Shown piece by piece: positions 9,072 through 18,438 of a DNA stretch of 64,000 bases. The position numbers and the translations under genes are program-made. Position 1 is the stretch's first letter; the number at the start of each line of letters is the position of its first letter. The DNA is taken from NCBI RefSeq assembly GCF_017329615.1, contig NZ_JAFMTW010000003.1:1-64000 (forward strand), in the 5' to 3' direction. The notes under the pieces were generated by a model. The model was not told the origin of the DNA. It ran no database searches and saw only the letters and a program-made list of their open reading frames with translations. Origin of the DNA: Alicyclobacillus suci. GTDB taxonomy: Bacteria; Bacillota; Bacilli; Alicyclobacillales; Alicyclobacillaceae.

Positions 9072-11188
9072 TTTGCGACTTCCTTCCGAAGTTTATCGAT
9101 ATCTGGATACTCAATACGCGAGTGGTAAACGCCCTTTAGTGTCTTCATAAAGGCGCCAATCATGACATCTAGATCTTGCAATGTCAAGTCACACTCGTCG
9201 AGCTGCCCATCCTGCAAACGGTCTCGAATAATTTTTCGAATGACGCCCTCGACACGGTTTGGCGTGGGCCGCGCCATACTGCGAACAGCCGCCTCAACCG
9301 CGTCGCAAATCATCAGAATAGCACACTCTCGCGTCTTTGGCTTTGGCCCTGGATAACGGAAATCGTCGACTTTGACGGTTCCGTTCTTATCCAACTCCTT
9401 GGCTTTGTTGTAGAAATACCACAAAATCGTTGTACCGTGATGCGTGGCGCAGATGTCTTGAATCGGCTTTGGTAAACCAGCGCGCTTTTGCATCTCCAAG
9501 CCATCGCTGACGTGCGAAGTGATAATCAAATGGCTCAAACTAGGCGCAATTTTATCATGCGGATTCTCCTTCGTCATTTGATTTTCCACGAAGAAAGCTG
9601 GCCGCTTAGTCTTGCCCACGTCGTGATAATACGCACCCACGCGACACAATAGCGGATCAGCCCCGACAATTTCAGCCGCAGCTTCCGCCAAGTTGCCGAC
9701 AATCAAGCTGTGGTGATACGTGCCCGGCGCCTCCATGAGCACTTGGCGCAACAGTGGATTGTTTGGGTTTGATAACTCGAGTAACCGAATCGGTGTCAAC
9801 AAGCCAAACGCCGTCTCGAAAAACGGCAAAACCCCCATCGCGAGGATAGCCGCGATAATTCCATTGAGGGCTCCGAGTCCAATATGTAATGAGAACGAAT
9901 GAAAGTCTTCACTGCGGTTCGTCTGTAACAGGTGCAATACAATGACGGCCCCCATGTTCATCAACGACACGAAAAATCCGGCCCGCATGAACGTGCCGCG
10001 GCTGGTCACCTTTGCGACGCTATACGCCCCAACCAAGGAAGCGACAAATCCATAAAAGACAAAATCATAATTAAAACTCAGCGCAGCTCCCAGCAAAAAT
10101 GAATAATAAAACGATGCCACCACCGCGAGCGAGCTGTCCATCATCACCGTAATCAACATCGCGCCAAGCGAAATCGGCAAAACATACGCTACCGACGAGG
10201 AACCGACCGTACTCGCTACCCATTTCGTCAAGACGATGAGCACCGACATGAGCACCGAGACGAGGCCCAGAATGCCCAACATCAAATTATCGAGACGCCG
10301 ACCCGGGGGGCGCCGCTCGATATAGGCAGCGAGTAGACCCACCGACAGCGCGATAAATCCAGCAAACCCAACCGCCACGCTGTAGTTCGGATGTTTTGCA
10401 TAGAGTCCGACATCCTGCAGTTTACTGAGCACACTGGATGTAATAATACCGTACTTTGAGACAATTAAATCGCCTTGGTGAATCATCACGTCAGGAACGG
10501 TCGCGGCCGCCTGTTGTTTGGCCCGCTCTGTCGCAGCCGCTTGATACACCATGTTCGGTTTGAGCACACTGACGACGACGTCGCGAACAATCAGTTGTGA
10601 GGTCTTGTCGAGATCGAAATTATTCAAGAGTTGCCGGTCGACCAATAAACCAGCTTGCTGCATCGACTCCTGATAAAACGGCGCACCGAGCAAATCGTTC
10701 ACAATTCTATCCGCATCTTTTTGCAACGTACTAATTTGCGCCGGCGTCTGTGTCAGCAGCGCCTGCAACGTCGACTGCGACACCTTTTTAGGGGCCGCTG
10801 ACGACAGCGTGTCGAGTTTTTGCGCAGACGAGAGCGACTTGTTGGAGACGACCTGCGCCGCTGTGGCGAACAGAGTATCGACCTGATTTACCGCATTCGT
10901 CTCGACTTGCGTCGATTGCTCATACTGTTTCGGCACCTTTTGCTCTGCGGCCTCTTTTGCCGCCTGCGTCGCGGCTGTGTCGACTGTCGTAATGGGTGAC
11001 CGAATGGTGACTGGACTCGTCTGACCAATCGTCAGATGATATCTCGGCGGCAGGATGCTGCCGACGAGAATTGCATACATCACAACGCCGATGGCTAAGT
11101 AGATAATCAACCGAATTCGCCTGTTCCCGCGAAATCTGTCGTCATCTAAATATTCACGGATGGTTTGTCCCCATCGCGAAAAGACCAT
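9068..11188 (-). CDS. pgpH: Cyclic-di-AMP phosphodiesterase PgpH (7TMR-HD)
   Basis: A 706-residue membrane phosphodiesterase that degrades c-di-AMP. One N-terminal membrane segment (about 27-44) is followed by a large extracytoplasmic 7TMR-HDED domain, a seven-helix membrane block (about 270-470), and a cytosolic HD domain with YYHDVGKTKRP. The family places it directly before phoH-type genes. The ATG at 11188 follows AAGGAGAA. It overlaps ybeY by four bases. Confidence 0.95.
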   Translation of the reverse strand: MVFSRWGQTIREYLDDDRFRGNRRIRLIIYLAIGVVMYAILVGSILPPRYHLTIGQTSPVTIRSPITTVDTAATQAAKEAAEQKVPKQYEQSTQVETNAVNQVDTLFATAAQVVSNKSLSSAQKLDTLSSAAPKKVSQSTLQALLTQTPAQISTLQKDADRIVNDLLGAPFYQESMQQAGLLVDRQLLNNFDLDKTSQLIVRDVVVSVLKPNMVYQAAATERAKQQAAATVPDVMIHQGDLIVSKYGIITSSVLSKLQDVGLYAKHPNYSVAVGFAGFIALSVGLLAAYIERRPPGRRLDNLMLGILGLVSVLMSVLIVLTKWVASTVGSSSVAYVLPISLGAMLITVMMDSSLAVVASFYYSFLLGAALSFNYDFVFYGFVASLVGAYSVAKVTSRGTFMRAGFFVSLMNMGAVIVLHLLQTNRSEDFHSFSLHIGLGALNGIIAAILAMGVLPFFETAFGLLTPIRLLELSNPNNPLLRQVLMEAPGTYHHSLIVGNLAEAAAEIVGADPLLCRVGAYYHDVGKTKRPAFFVENQMTKENPHDKIAPSLSHLIITSHVSDGLEMQKRAGLPKPIQDICATHHGTTILWYFYNKAKELDKNGTVKVDDFRYPGPKPKTRECAILMICDAVEAAVRSMARPTPNRVEGVIRKIIRDRLQDGQLDECDLTLQDLDVMIGAFMKTLKGVYHSRIEYPDIDKLRKEVAK

Positions 11189-11239
11189 GATTCATTCTCC
11201 TTAAATTCCTGGCAACGAAAGCCACCTATATGGAAAGGC

Positions 11240-11274
11240 AGCCGCCCGCAGATTGTCAGACAATTGCGGACGGC
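11240..11274 (-). other. Hairpin spanning the phoH stop codon
   Basis: An imperfect palindrome of about 17-bp arms (AGCCGYCCGCA.ATTGTC and its complement) covers the last codons of phoH and a few bases beyond. There is no clear T-run, so it is at best a weak terminator or an RNA-stability element. Confidence 0.45.
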
Positions 11275-12239
11275 TCTCCCTCGTCAGTTCGGTTATATGC
11301 GTCAATAATTTTTTGTACAAGATGGTGACGAACCACGTCAGATGCGGAAAACAGATGGAAGTGAATCCCTTCTACCTCTTTGAGCACCCTGTGCGCATGA
11401 ACGAGACCAGATGTCTTGCCTGTCGGCAAGTCAATTTGAGTCACATCCCCTGTAATCACCATCTTCGAATGAAAGCCAAGGCGGGTCAAGAACATTTTCA
11501 TCTGCTCCGCCGTCGTATTTTGAGCCTCGTCCAAAATCACGTAGCTGTCATCCAGCGTCCGCCCACGCATGTAAGCGAGTGGGGCTATCTCAATATTTCC
11601 GCGTTCCATCGCCCGCTGCACTTGCTCCAACCCATAGATGTCGTGCAACGCGTCATAGAGCGGCCGCAGATACGGGTCGACCTTTTCCTGCAAGTCCCCT
11701 GGCAAGAACCCCAACTTTTCGCCAGCTTCCACCGCCGGCCGCGTCAGGACAATGCGTTTGACTTCCCCGCGCTTGAGTGCCATAACCGCCATGGCCACCG
11801 CGAGATACGTTTTGCCGGTTCCAGCCGGCCCTACGCCAAAGACAATATCGTTTCGGCCAATTGCGTTGACGTAATGACGCTGGCCGAGCGTCTTGACGCG
11901 AATCGCCTTCCCTTTGTAGGTCGTTCCGATCTCCGTGGTGTAGATGTCAACAACGCTGTCTAAGTCGTCCGACTTGGACATTTGGATGACATAGCGATAA
12001 TCGGCATCTCCGAGCTGAATGCCCTGCTTCGCGAGCGTCGTGAGCGTACTCACCACCGCGTACATCAGGTCAACTTCCGCCGCTTCGCCCGTGAATACGA
12101 CCTCCGTGCCCCGCATCGTCACTTTCGCGGCAAACGACTGTTCCAGACGTGTGAGCAATGTATCATTTGGACCGAGGACGCGTACTGCCTCCTCGTTCGT
12201 CGCGAAAACCCACTTACGAACCGTTTGGTTATCCGTCAA
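11256..12239 (-). CDS. phoH: PhoH-like ATPase
   Basis: A 327-residue cytosolic P-loop ATPase. The Walker A motif GPAGTGKT is at 137-144, followed by LTRPAVEAGE, and a Walker B-like VILDEAQNTT lies near 240. Homologues are linked to RNA metabolism and stress, but the substrate is unknown. The likely start is TTG at 12239 with GGGAGA upstream. The neighbours yqfD (upstream) and pgpH (downstream) match B. subtilis. Confidence 0.94.
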   Translation of the reverse strand: MTDNQTVRKWVFATNEEAVRVLGPNDTLLTRLEQSFAAKVTMRGTEVVFTGEAAEVDLMYAVVSTLTTLAKQGIQLGDADYRYVIQMSKSDDLDSVVDIYTTEIGTTYKGKAIRVKTLGQRHYVNAIGRNDIVFGVGPAGTGKTYLAVAMAVMALKRGEVKRIVLTRPAVEAGEKLGFLPGDLQEKVDPYLRPLYDALHDIYGLEQVQRAMERGNIEIAPLAYMRGRTLDDSYVILDEAQNTTAEQMKMFLTRLGFHSKMVITGDVTQIDLPTGKTSGLVHAHRVLKEVEGIHFHLFSASDVVRHHLVQKIIDAYNRTDEGEPSAIV

Positions 12240-12323
12240 CCAGCAACCATCTCCCGAGTGATGTTGTCCATGATGCCTGAGCGTGACGCACCAGAAAGAC
12301 GAGAGTCCTGCACGCCGAGAAAC

Positions 12324-13547
12324 CTAGTGCGTTCCCTGAGGTTTCTTCGGTGTTTCCTTCGGTTCCTTTGGTGCGGGAATCGCGGCTGTGACACCGATGT
12401 TTTGTTCCACGCGCGTCAGCACTGTCTCGTATAGAGTACCATGTGAAACTTGCTGATGTAAAACAGATTGCCCGAGGACCTGAGCGGCTCCCTGAACTTT
12501 CGTCTGAACATCTGCTGACGCCAGTTCTTGCGCCTTTTGTTTTGCCGCAGCCACCGACAAGGCCTCTGCCCGCGAAGTCGCCTCGTACACTTGCACGTGT
12601 TGCATCTGAATCGGCAGGGCAAATTTGCCCACATGCCAATCGGTCGTCTTGTCCCGCTCATACGACGCGCGAAAATGGGGCTCTTTGAATCCCCAAACAC
12701 GAATGCGCCAAGCACCAAATAAAAGATAATCCCGTGTAACAGATTCACCAGTCAAGCCATTCTTTATAACTTTTAACGGGACACTGACTTTAGATGTATA
12801 CCAAACTTCCGCCAGGACGTCACCACTTGCAGGCACACTAGGACCGCCGTCGGTCAGCGCTCCAGATATCAAGACTTGACCAGGGGTTACATACTGGTTT
12901 TTCTTGACGACGACCCGTCCACGCGTCGCGGCCACCGTACGAATCACGGCAGGTACGCTTGCGACAATATTGTGCGGCTGGTTGGCCGTCTTCTCTGTGC
13001 CCTTCACCTTTTGCAGCGCTTGAATCGTCGCGACTGACCCGTTAGTACGCAATCCCACCCAAACAAAGTCGGAGGCTTTAGCCAAAATCTTTTGCTGCAC
13101 CACAAAGGGATCCCCAAGCGTCGCGCGACGTTGCCCAACATAGAGCCCAGAGGCTTTGGCCGCTTCCCGAATCTGTGCGACACCATCCGGGTCTTCCACA
13201 CCCAGAACGTCAATCCGCCAAATCATCGACGACATGCCATAAATGATGCAGACGAACAAGATAGCACCCAACGCGAACATTTTTCGTTTCCAAATGCGTT
13301 TTCGCAGAAACGGCAGCCCTTGTCGGTCAACGATTCGAAACCGCACGCGATGCGCGCGGCAGACGCGGTAGACGTCATCGAAATCCTTCAGACAAATAGT
13401 ACACTGTCCAGCGTCGCCATAGACGCGCACCGAACGCAGTGGAATTCCCCGCTCGTGCAACTGCACGAGACAATCCCCCACGGCCCGTCCGCGCAAATGG
13501 AGTGTGACACTGCCATACATTGCATACATCCAGCGTGCGTACTTCAT
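12324..13547 (-). CDS. yqfD: Sporulation protein YqfD
   Basis: A 407-residue member of the YqfD family. A membrane segment lies near residue 90-108 (FALGAILFVCIIYGMSSMIW), with most of the protein predicted outside. The N-terminal part has several Cys and Arg residues (GDAGQCTICLKDF), and the C-terminal tail is rich in Pro/Lys. Homologues are expressed in the mother cell; the precise role is not known to me. It overlaps yqfC by four bases, so the two are coupled. Confidence 0.9.
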   Translation of the reverse strand: MKYARWMYAMYGSVTLHLRGRAVGDCLVQLHERGIPLRSVRVYGDAGQCTICLKDFDDVYRVCRAHRVRFRIVDRQGLPFLRKRIWKRKMFALGAILFVCIIYGMSSMIWRIDVLGVEDPDGVAQIREAAKASGLYVGQRRATLGDPFVVQQKILAKASDFVWVGLRTNGSVATIQALQKVKGTEKTANQPHNIVASVPAVIRTVAATRGRVVVKKNQYVTPGQVLISGALTDGGPSVPASGDVLAEVWYTSKVSVPLKVIKNGLTGESVTRDYLLFGAWRIRVWGFKEPHFRASYERDKTTDWHVGKFALPIQMQHVQVYEATSRAEALSVAAAKQKAQELASADVQTKVQGAAQVLGQSVLHQQVSHGTLYETVLTRVEQNIGVTAAIPAPKEPKETPKKPQGTH

Positions 13548-13840
13548 AGCGCACCCCGTCCATGTGCCGTATATTCCAGGCTCGCCACCTGCCCCGTGAC
13601 GTGCACCTCTTTGTCCGTGACAAGAACGATTTCAAAGTCCTGGCCGTGAATGGTGAGGATTTGCTCCCCAAGGTCAAGGGTGACCTTTGTGTTTTCGACT
13701 TTGAGCAGTCGCCGAGCATTTTCCACCACCACGTTTTTGCCATCGACGCACGTGACGCGCGACACTTCCAGAAGTGCGTCGGGAGGCAACTTCAAGAATT
13801 CAGTCGCAGATTGTTTTAGGCGTGATTTCCATCCAGGCAT
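13544..13840 (-). CDS. yqfC: Sporulation protein YqfC
   Basis: A 98-residue YabP/YqfC-family protein. The core runs from LPPDALLEVSRVTCVDG to a series of short beta strands, the typical YabP fold. I chose the ATG at 13840 because GGGGAGGAG precedes it at good spacing; upstream in-frame codons run into the yqeY terminator. In B. subtilis yqfC is controlled by a mother-cell sigma factor. Here floA and yqeZ, normally between yqfC and yqeY, are missing. Confidence 0.92.
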   Translation of the reverse strand: MPGWKSRLKQSATEFLKLPPDALLEVSRVTCVDGKNVVVENARRLLKVENTKVTLDLGEQILTIHGQDFEIVLVTDKEVHVTGQVASLEYTAHGRGAL

Positions 13841-13911
13841 GGCCACTCCTCCCCATAGTGTGATGCGTATGAGGATAATTGACAGGCTAGTACACCTATC
13901 CCACGCCAAAA

Positions 13912-13942
13912 TAGAAAAACCGCCGCACAATAGCGACGGTTT
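13912..13942 (-). terminator. Rho-independent terminator after yqeY
   Basis: AAACCGTCGC and GCGGCGGTTT form a stem (13917-13926 with 13933-13942) with a six-base loop and a T-run on the minus strand. It separates the rpsU-yqeY transcript from yqfC. Confidence 0.85.
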
Positions 13943-13966
13943 GTCCATGGATTGATTCAGTTGAAA

Positions 13967-14410
13967 TTATGACAGCAAAGACTGGACCATCTGCTGAACT
14001 GCCTTACCGTCTGCACGATTGCGCACCAGCGGTATGACTTGACCCATGACTTTTCCCATATCCGCCTTCGATGTTGCACCAACTTGCTCGATGACTTGGG
14101 TCACAATCTCGCGAAGTGCTTGCTCATCCAATTGCTGCGGCAAGTAGTCCTGCAAAATCCGAATTTCTTGCTCTGCGGTTTCAGCCAAATCCGTTCGATT
14201 CGCATCTTGGAACGCTTGGAGGGAATCTTTGCGTTGCTTCAACTCTTTCTGAATCACAGACTGAACGTCTTCATCAGAAAGAGGATGCCCGAGCTCAATC
14301 TCTCGGTTCTTCGTAGCGGATTTCACCATTCGGATAACGGACAAACGGACTTTGTCCTTATCCTTCATCGCCTGTTTCAAATCTTGATTCAGACGTTCCA
14401 GCAATTCCAC
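13967..14410 (-). CDS. yqeY: GatB/YqeY domain protein
   Basis: A 147-residue helical protein of the YqeY family, related to the tRNA-binding tail of amidotransferase subunit GatB. Recognisable segments are LSVIRMVKSATKNREIE near the start and GKVMGQVIPLVRNRADG near the C-terminus. It lies just downstream of rpsU, as in Bacillales generally, and the pair ends at a clear terminator. A role in tRNA-linked processes is inferred from the family only. Confidence 0.94.
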   Translation of the reverse strand: MELLERLNQDLKQAMKDKDKVRLSVIRMVKSATKNREIELGHPLSDEDVQSVIQKELKQRKDSLQAFQDANRTDLAETAEQEIRILQDYLPQQLDEQALREIVTQVIEQVGATSKADMGKVMGQVIPLVRNRADGKAVQQMVQSLLS

Positions 14411-14436
14411 GAAAGGTCCTCCTGCAAGTCGCGAAA

Positions 14437-14619
14437 TCAGAAGCCGCGACGCTTATTTTTGCGAGCTGCCTCCGCTTTCTTCTTGCGCGCAACGCTTGGC
14501 TTTTCGTAGTGCGAACGCTTGCGAGCCTCGGCCAGCACCCCGTCCCTCGCGGTTTGCTTTTTAAACCGACGAAGTGCGCTGTCCAATGATTCGTTCTTAC
14601 GTATCCGGATTTCCGACAT
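14437..14619 (-). CDS. rpsU: 30S ribosomal protein bS21
   Basis: A 60-residue protein of the small ribosomal subunit with the typical start [18 protein letters not shown] and a Lys/Arg-rich tail ending KNKRRGF. The ATG at 14619 has a GGAGGGAGGG just upstream; a start 18 bases earlier is possible but less likely. It is driven by a near-consensus promoter at 14653-14682 and followed by yqeY. Confidence 0.97.
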   Translation of the reverse strand: MSEIRIRKNESLDSALRRFKKQTARDGVLAEARKRSHYEKPSVARKKKAEAARKNKRRGF

Positions 14620-14652
14620 CCTATTCCCTCCCTCCAATGATGCATCAAACGT

Positions 14653-14682
14653 ATTATAGTACAGTCAAAAAAAACTAGTCAA
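14653..14682 (-). promoter_or_regulatory. Sigma-A-type promoter of rpsU-yqeY
   Basis: On the minus strand TTGACT (14682-14677) and TATAAT (14658-14653) are separated by 18 bp. It lies about 35-65 bp before the rpsU start. A T-rich tract lies in the spacer. Confidence 0.85.
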
Positions 14683-14827
14683 ACATCCCTGCGCACAAAT
14701 GGGGCAAAATCCTTCGCAAATGACAGCCAATCCACGCCAAATCAACCTAAGTTCCCCATCATCGTCCACAACGAGCATGTTTTGCAGCTCGTCCGCATAC
14801 CTTCAAAGCGGATAGGGGGGGCGGCAC

Positions 14828-15763
14828 ATGTGGGCAAACGTCGCAGCAGTGATACTGTCACTCGTGGCCTTCATCGGCGGACTCAAGGTCATGCGCCACG
14901 GACTCGAAGGCATGGCAGAAGGACGCTTGGCAATTTGGGTGCAGCGTTTGGCGAAGACGCCGACGCGCGGCATTCTCACGGGGACCGTCACGACAGCCAT
15001 CCTTCAGAGCAGCGCGGCGCTCACCGCCATCACCGTAGGCTTGGTGGCCGGGAAGAGCCTCACCTTTCGCAGCGGGCTCGGTATTGTGCTCGGGGCAAAC
15101 GTCGGATCAACCATCACGCCACAAGTACTCAACCTCAACTTATGGGGCATTGTCATCCCCAGTCTCGGCTTCGGCATTCTTGCAGTACTCACACGCAAGC
15201 CCGTACTCCGCCGGCCCGGCGAAGGGCTCATCGGCTTTGCCTGCATCTTTATCGCGCTGCAGGCACTCAAGGTGTCTCTGCACCCACTCACGACGAGCCA
15301 CTGGTTCACCCACGCCCTGTCCGTAGCAGGTGGCCAGACGGTGCTCGCCATGGTCGCTGGCTGCCTCACGAGCGCCATCGTGCAGTCGTCGACAGCGGTG
15401 ACGATTCTCACCATGACGCTCGGTAGTTCTGGCATCATTCCAATGACCGGCGCCGTGGCCATCGTGCTCGGAGCCAATGTGGGCACTTGCCTCACTTCCA
15501 TCATCGCCGCCATCGGTGAATCTCGACAAGCGCAGCAAGTCGCGCTCGCGCACGTCATTCTCAACGTCATCGGCGCACTCGCGTTCTTGCCCATCATTGG
15601 CCCGTTTACCACAATGGTTGGCTGGCTCAGTCAAGACCCGGCGCAACTTATCGCCAACGCACACACCATCTTTAATATCGTCTGCACAGTTGTCGTGTGG
15701 CCATTCACGCGACAATTCGCAGCGCTCATCGAGCGGCTTTTACCGGACGAGTTGCACGCCTGA
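14828..15763 (+). CDS. Na/Pi cotransporter family protein (YqeW/NptA-like)
   Basis: A 311-residue membrane protein with two Na/Pi-cotransporter repeats. Each repeat has the diagnostic QSS: ILQSSAALTAITVG (about 58) and IVQSSTAVTILTMT (about 186), each followed by VLGANVG. About eight to nine membrane helices are apparent. There is no C-terminal PhoU-like domain, so it is the short form. It corresponds to B. subtilis yqeW, which also lies by rpsU. It converges with the Nudix-DeoC gene, overlapping by 24 bp. Phosphate or another anion as substrate is inferred. Confidence 0.9.
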   Translation: MWANVAAVILSLVAFIGGLKVMRHGLEGMAEGRLAIWVQRLAKTPTRGILTGTVTTAILQSSAALTAITVGLVAGKSLTFRSGLGIVLGANVGSTITPQVLNLNLWGIVIPSLGFGILAVLTRKPVLRRPGEGLIGFACIFIALQALKVSLHPLTTSHWFTHALSVAGGQTVLAMVAGCLTSAIVQSSTAVTILTMTLGSSGIIPMTGAVAIVLGANVGTCLTSIIAAIGESRQAQQVALAHVILNVIGALAFLPIIGPFTTMVGWLSQDPAQLIANAHTIFNIVCTVVVWPFTRQFAALIERLLPDELHA

Positions 15764-17023
15764 ACTCGTACCGAGTCGGCTCGCGCCATACGCCAACAGA
15801 TTATATGCTGCAGTGGGCGTGCGAACGCCACCGGCAGCTTTGACTTTGCTGACGGTGCCTGCAACCATCGCCATGGCGCTGACATCCGCCAACGTGGCGC
15901 CGCCCTTGTGGAAGCCAGTGGAAGTCTTGATATAATCCGCGCCTGCCGCGACGGTGAGAAAAGCACCTTTGATGACCTGGTCAAACGTCAGCGCGCTCGC
16001 CTCCAGAATCACCTTGATTGCCGGGCGCGGATGCAGATTTTGCGCCGTGCGAACCACGCGCGCCACATGGTGGTACACAGTCCACACATCGTCTTCTACA
16101 AGCGATCCGACCGGAATCACCATGTCAATTTCTCGCGCACCTTTCGCAGCGAGCTCGAGCACTTCCGCCGCCAGCGCATCCGGCGACGTGGCACCCAGCG
16201 GAAAGCCGACCACCGTACAGACCTCCGTCTCGCTCTCTGCCAAATGCAAAGCGGCGTGACTGACGTGCTGAGGATTCACACAGACGAGTGGAAAACGGTA
16301 CTCCTTTGCCTCCCGGCAAAGATTTTCAATATCGACAACCGACGCTTCCGGTTTTAAGAGCGTGTGTTCAACCGCAAATCGAATATCATCGACGTCGAAC
16401 GCAGCCCCCCGCGGCAGCGTCTCTGACGCGACCGGCGGCAATGTCAACTCAGGCATGACTGTCGTCAATTCGTCCCTACAGGCCGCAACCATCTGCTCGA
16501 CAACTGGGCGTGCAGCCTTCCACGCCTCGTCGACGACAGCGCGCGCAGTATCGTTGGAAAGCTGCCGCCAGCGCCGTTCAAACTCTCCGTCTCGCCACGC
16601 CAAAAGCGCACGCGCCTTCGCAAAGACGAACGACCAGTTCGCATAGCCTTGTTCACGGTGTTTTGCCTCCGCCTCGGCCATCGGCAAGAAGTACGCCGCG
16701 CGCACTTCCTCGGCCTGGTGCGTCGGCGTCACGTCGGAATCGATTGCCTCCAGCAGATAAAAGCGCACTTGTTTGCGCACAGGCGCACCATCGCGCGTAA
16801 TCGGGTATTCAACGCGACCAAGCGGCGCCAAAATGCGCGTCTCGATACCCGTCTCTTCGAGAATCTCGCGAATTGCGGCGTCTTCCCACGTCTCACCCGC
16901 TTCCAAATGCCCCTTGGGAAACGTGACACGTCCATACGCATCATCAATCAACAACACCTCGCGATGCGCGCCTTGCCCACGTACAACAATGCCGCCGGCA
17001 GCGCGTTCCACTCGCTTACTCAT
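15740..17023 (-). CDS. deoC: Nudix hydrolase - deoxyribose-phosphate aldolase fusion
   Basis: A single 427-codon frame encodes two enzymes. Residues 1-145 are a Nudix domain with a full Nudix box (G38, E44, R52-E53, E56-E57, G59; REILEETGI). Residues about 213-427 are a DeoC aldolase with VEHTLLKPEA, VGFPLGATSPD, the Schiff-base lysine K366 in YIKTSTGF and K395 in KVKAAGGVR. DeoC splits 2-deoxyribose-5-phosphate to acetaldehyde and glyceraldehyde-3-phosphate. The linker (about 150-210) is helical and not assignable. It overlaps mtaB by ATGA. Coupling nucleotide sanitation to deoxyribose salvage is inference. Confidence 0.9.
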   Translation of the reverse strand: MSKRVERAAGGIVVRGQGAHREVLLIDDAYGRVTFPKGHLEAGETWEDAAIREILEETGIETRILAPLGRVEYPITRDGAPVRKQVRFYLLEAIDSDVTPTHQAEEVRAAYFLPMAEAEAKHREQGYANWSFVFAKARALLAWRDGEFERRWRQLSNDTARAVVDEAWKAARPVVEQMVAACRDELTTVMPELTLPPVASETLPRGAAFDVDDIRFAVEHTLLKPEASVVDIENLCREAKEYRFPLVCVNPQHVSHAALHLAESETEVCTVVGFPLGATSPDALAAEVLELAAKGAREIDMVIPVGSLVEDDVWTVYHHVARVVRTAQNLHPRPAIKVILEASALTFDQVIKGAFLTVAAGADYIKTSTGFHKGGATLADVSAMAMVAGTVSKVKAAGGVRTPTAAYNLLAYGASRLGTSSGVQLVR

Positions 17024-18432
17024 GATGTCATCCTCCTCGCACGCTCTGTGGTCACCTCTGGAATTGTCACCTGCGAGACGAACGACCCCATCTGCAACGT
17101 CGCACTCGTCTCTTCAATCCGAACCTTCGAGACCTCGCCGACCACCGACGTCAAGTCAATCCCTTCCGGTACCACGAACGCCACCTTCAAATAATTGTCC
17201 GCGTGACCGACCACAATTCGATTTGCCAACGGATGGTTTGCCACAAGCTCCTTCGTGCCATCGTCCGCCATCCGGCCCGGATGCTCGGCGATGACCTCAA
17301 TCTCCTTGCCGACAAAAGATCTCGCGTACGCCGCAGTCAACTGTCTGGACAGTTCAAGCAAGCGTTCGACACGCCGGTGCTTGACGTTATCGGGAACCTG
17401 ATCCGGGAATTTCGCCGCAGGTGTCCCCTTGCGCTGAGAGTATGGAAATACATGAAGTTCCGAAAAACGTTCACGCCGAATGAATTCGTACGTCTCTTCA
17501 AACTGCTCGTCAGTCTCGCCCGGAAAACCGACGATGACGTCGCTCGTTATCGCCAAGTTCGGCAACGCCTCACGCAACTTAGCCAGTTTTTCAGCGAACT
17601 GCGCAACCGTGTAGTGGCGGTTCATCTTCCTGAGTACCGCGTCACTCGCAGCCTGAATCGGCACGTGCAAGTGGTTCACCACTTGCGTGGAATGGCGCAA
17701 AACGTCGATTAACTCATCGTCGATTTCACTGGCCTCAATGGAACTGATGCGTACCCGGTAAAGCTCTGGCACCTGTTCGAGGTCTCGCAAGAGATGCGCT
17801 AATCGATAGCCATTGAGATCAGCTCCGTAGCCGCCTGTGTGAATGCCCGTCAGAACAATTTCACGATACCCTGCGCGCGCCAATTTCGTCGCTTGCGTGA
17901 TAATTTTCTCCGGTGCGCGGCTGCGGATGAGCCCGCGCGCCCACGGGATAATGCAAAACGTACAAAAATTGTTACAGCCATCCTGGATTTTCAGATTGGC
18001 ACGCGTGCGTTCCTCGAAAAATGGCACGTCAAGTTCCTCAAACTCGCGCGTCTTCAAAATGTTGTCGACGACTGTAAAGGGATGCTGCTCGCGCCGGACT
18101 TCCTCCACGTACTCGACAATCCGAGATTTTTTGTCGTTGCCGATGACGAGATCGACCCCTTCAATGCGGGCGATTTCCTCTGGCGCAATCTGCGCGTAGC
18201 AACCCGTGACGACGACCACTGATTCCGGGTTCGTGCGGATGGCGCGACGAATCATCTGTCGACTCTTTTTGTCGCCACTGTGCGTGACCGTACACGTATT
18301 GACGACGTACACGTCAGCGGGTTCCTCGAAAGGCACCTGCGTGTAGCCGTTGTGCTTAAATACTTGCCAAATACCTTCTGTATCATAAAAGTTAACCTTG
18401 CAGCCAAGCGTGTGAAACGCCACTGTAGGCAC
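17020..18432 (-). CDS. mtaB: tRNA (N6-threonylcarbamoyladenosine(37)-C2)-methylthiotransferase MtaB
   Basis: A 470-residue radical-SAM enzyme that converts t6A37 to ms2t6A37 in tRNA. The N-terminal UPF0004 domain begins VAFHTLGCKVNFYDTEG and has the cluster cysteines in LGC, NTCT and TGCYA. The radical-SAM motif is CNNFCTFCIIPWARG near 155, and a TRAM-like C-terminus follows. It is B. subtilis YqeV by context (rsmE-prmA-dnaJ upstream). A six-base gap separates it from rsmE and an ATGA overlap couples it to the fusion gene downstream. Confidence 0.95.
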   Translation of the reverse strand: MPTVAFHTLGCKVNFYDTEGIWQVFKHNGYTQVPFEEPADVYVVNTCTVTHSGDKKSRQMIRRAIRTNPESVVVVTGCYAQIAPEEIARIEGVDLVIGNDKKSRIVEYVEEVRREQHPFTVVDNILKTREFEELDVPFFEERTRANLKIQDGCNNFCTFCIIPWARGLIRSRAPEKIITQATKLARAGYREIVLTGIHTGGYGADLNGYRLAHLLRDLEQVPELYRVRISSIEASEIDDELIDVLRHSTQVVNHLHVPIQAASDAVLRKMNRHYTVAQFAEKLAKLREALPNLAITSDVIVGFPGETDEQFEETYEFIRRERFSELHVFPYSQRKGTPAAKFPDQVPDNVKHRRVERLLELSRQLTAAYARSFVGKEIEVIAEHPGRMADDGTKELVANHPLANRIVVGHADNYLKVAFVVPEGIDLTSVVGEVSKVRIEETSATLQMGSFVSQVTIPEVTTERARRMTS

Positions 18433-18438
18433 GAACCT

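Noticed and set aside
15740..17023. Frameshifted or chimeric deoC
   Set aside because: The frame is open throughout and both domains are intact, so a genuine fusion is the simpler reading; it is kept as a finding.
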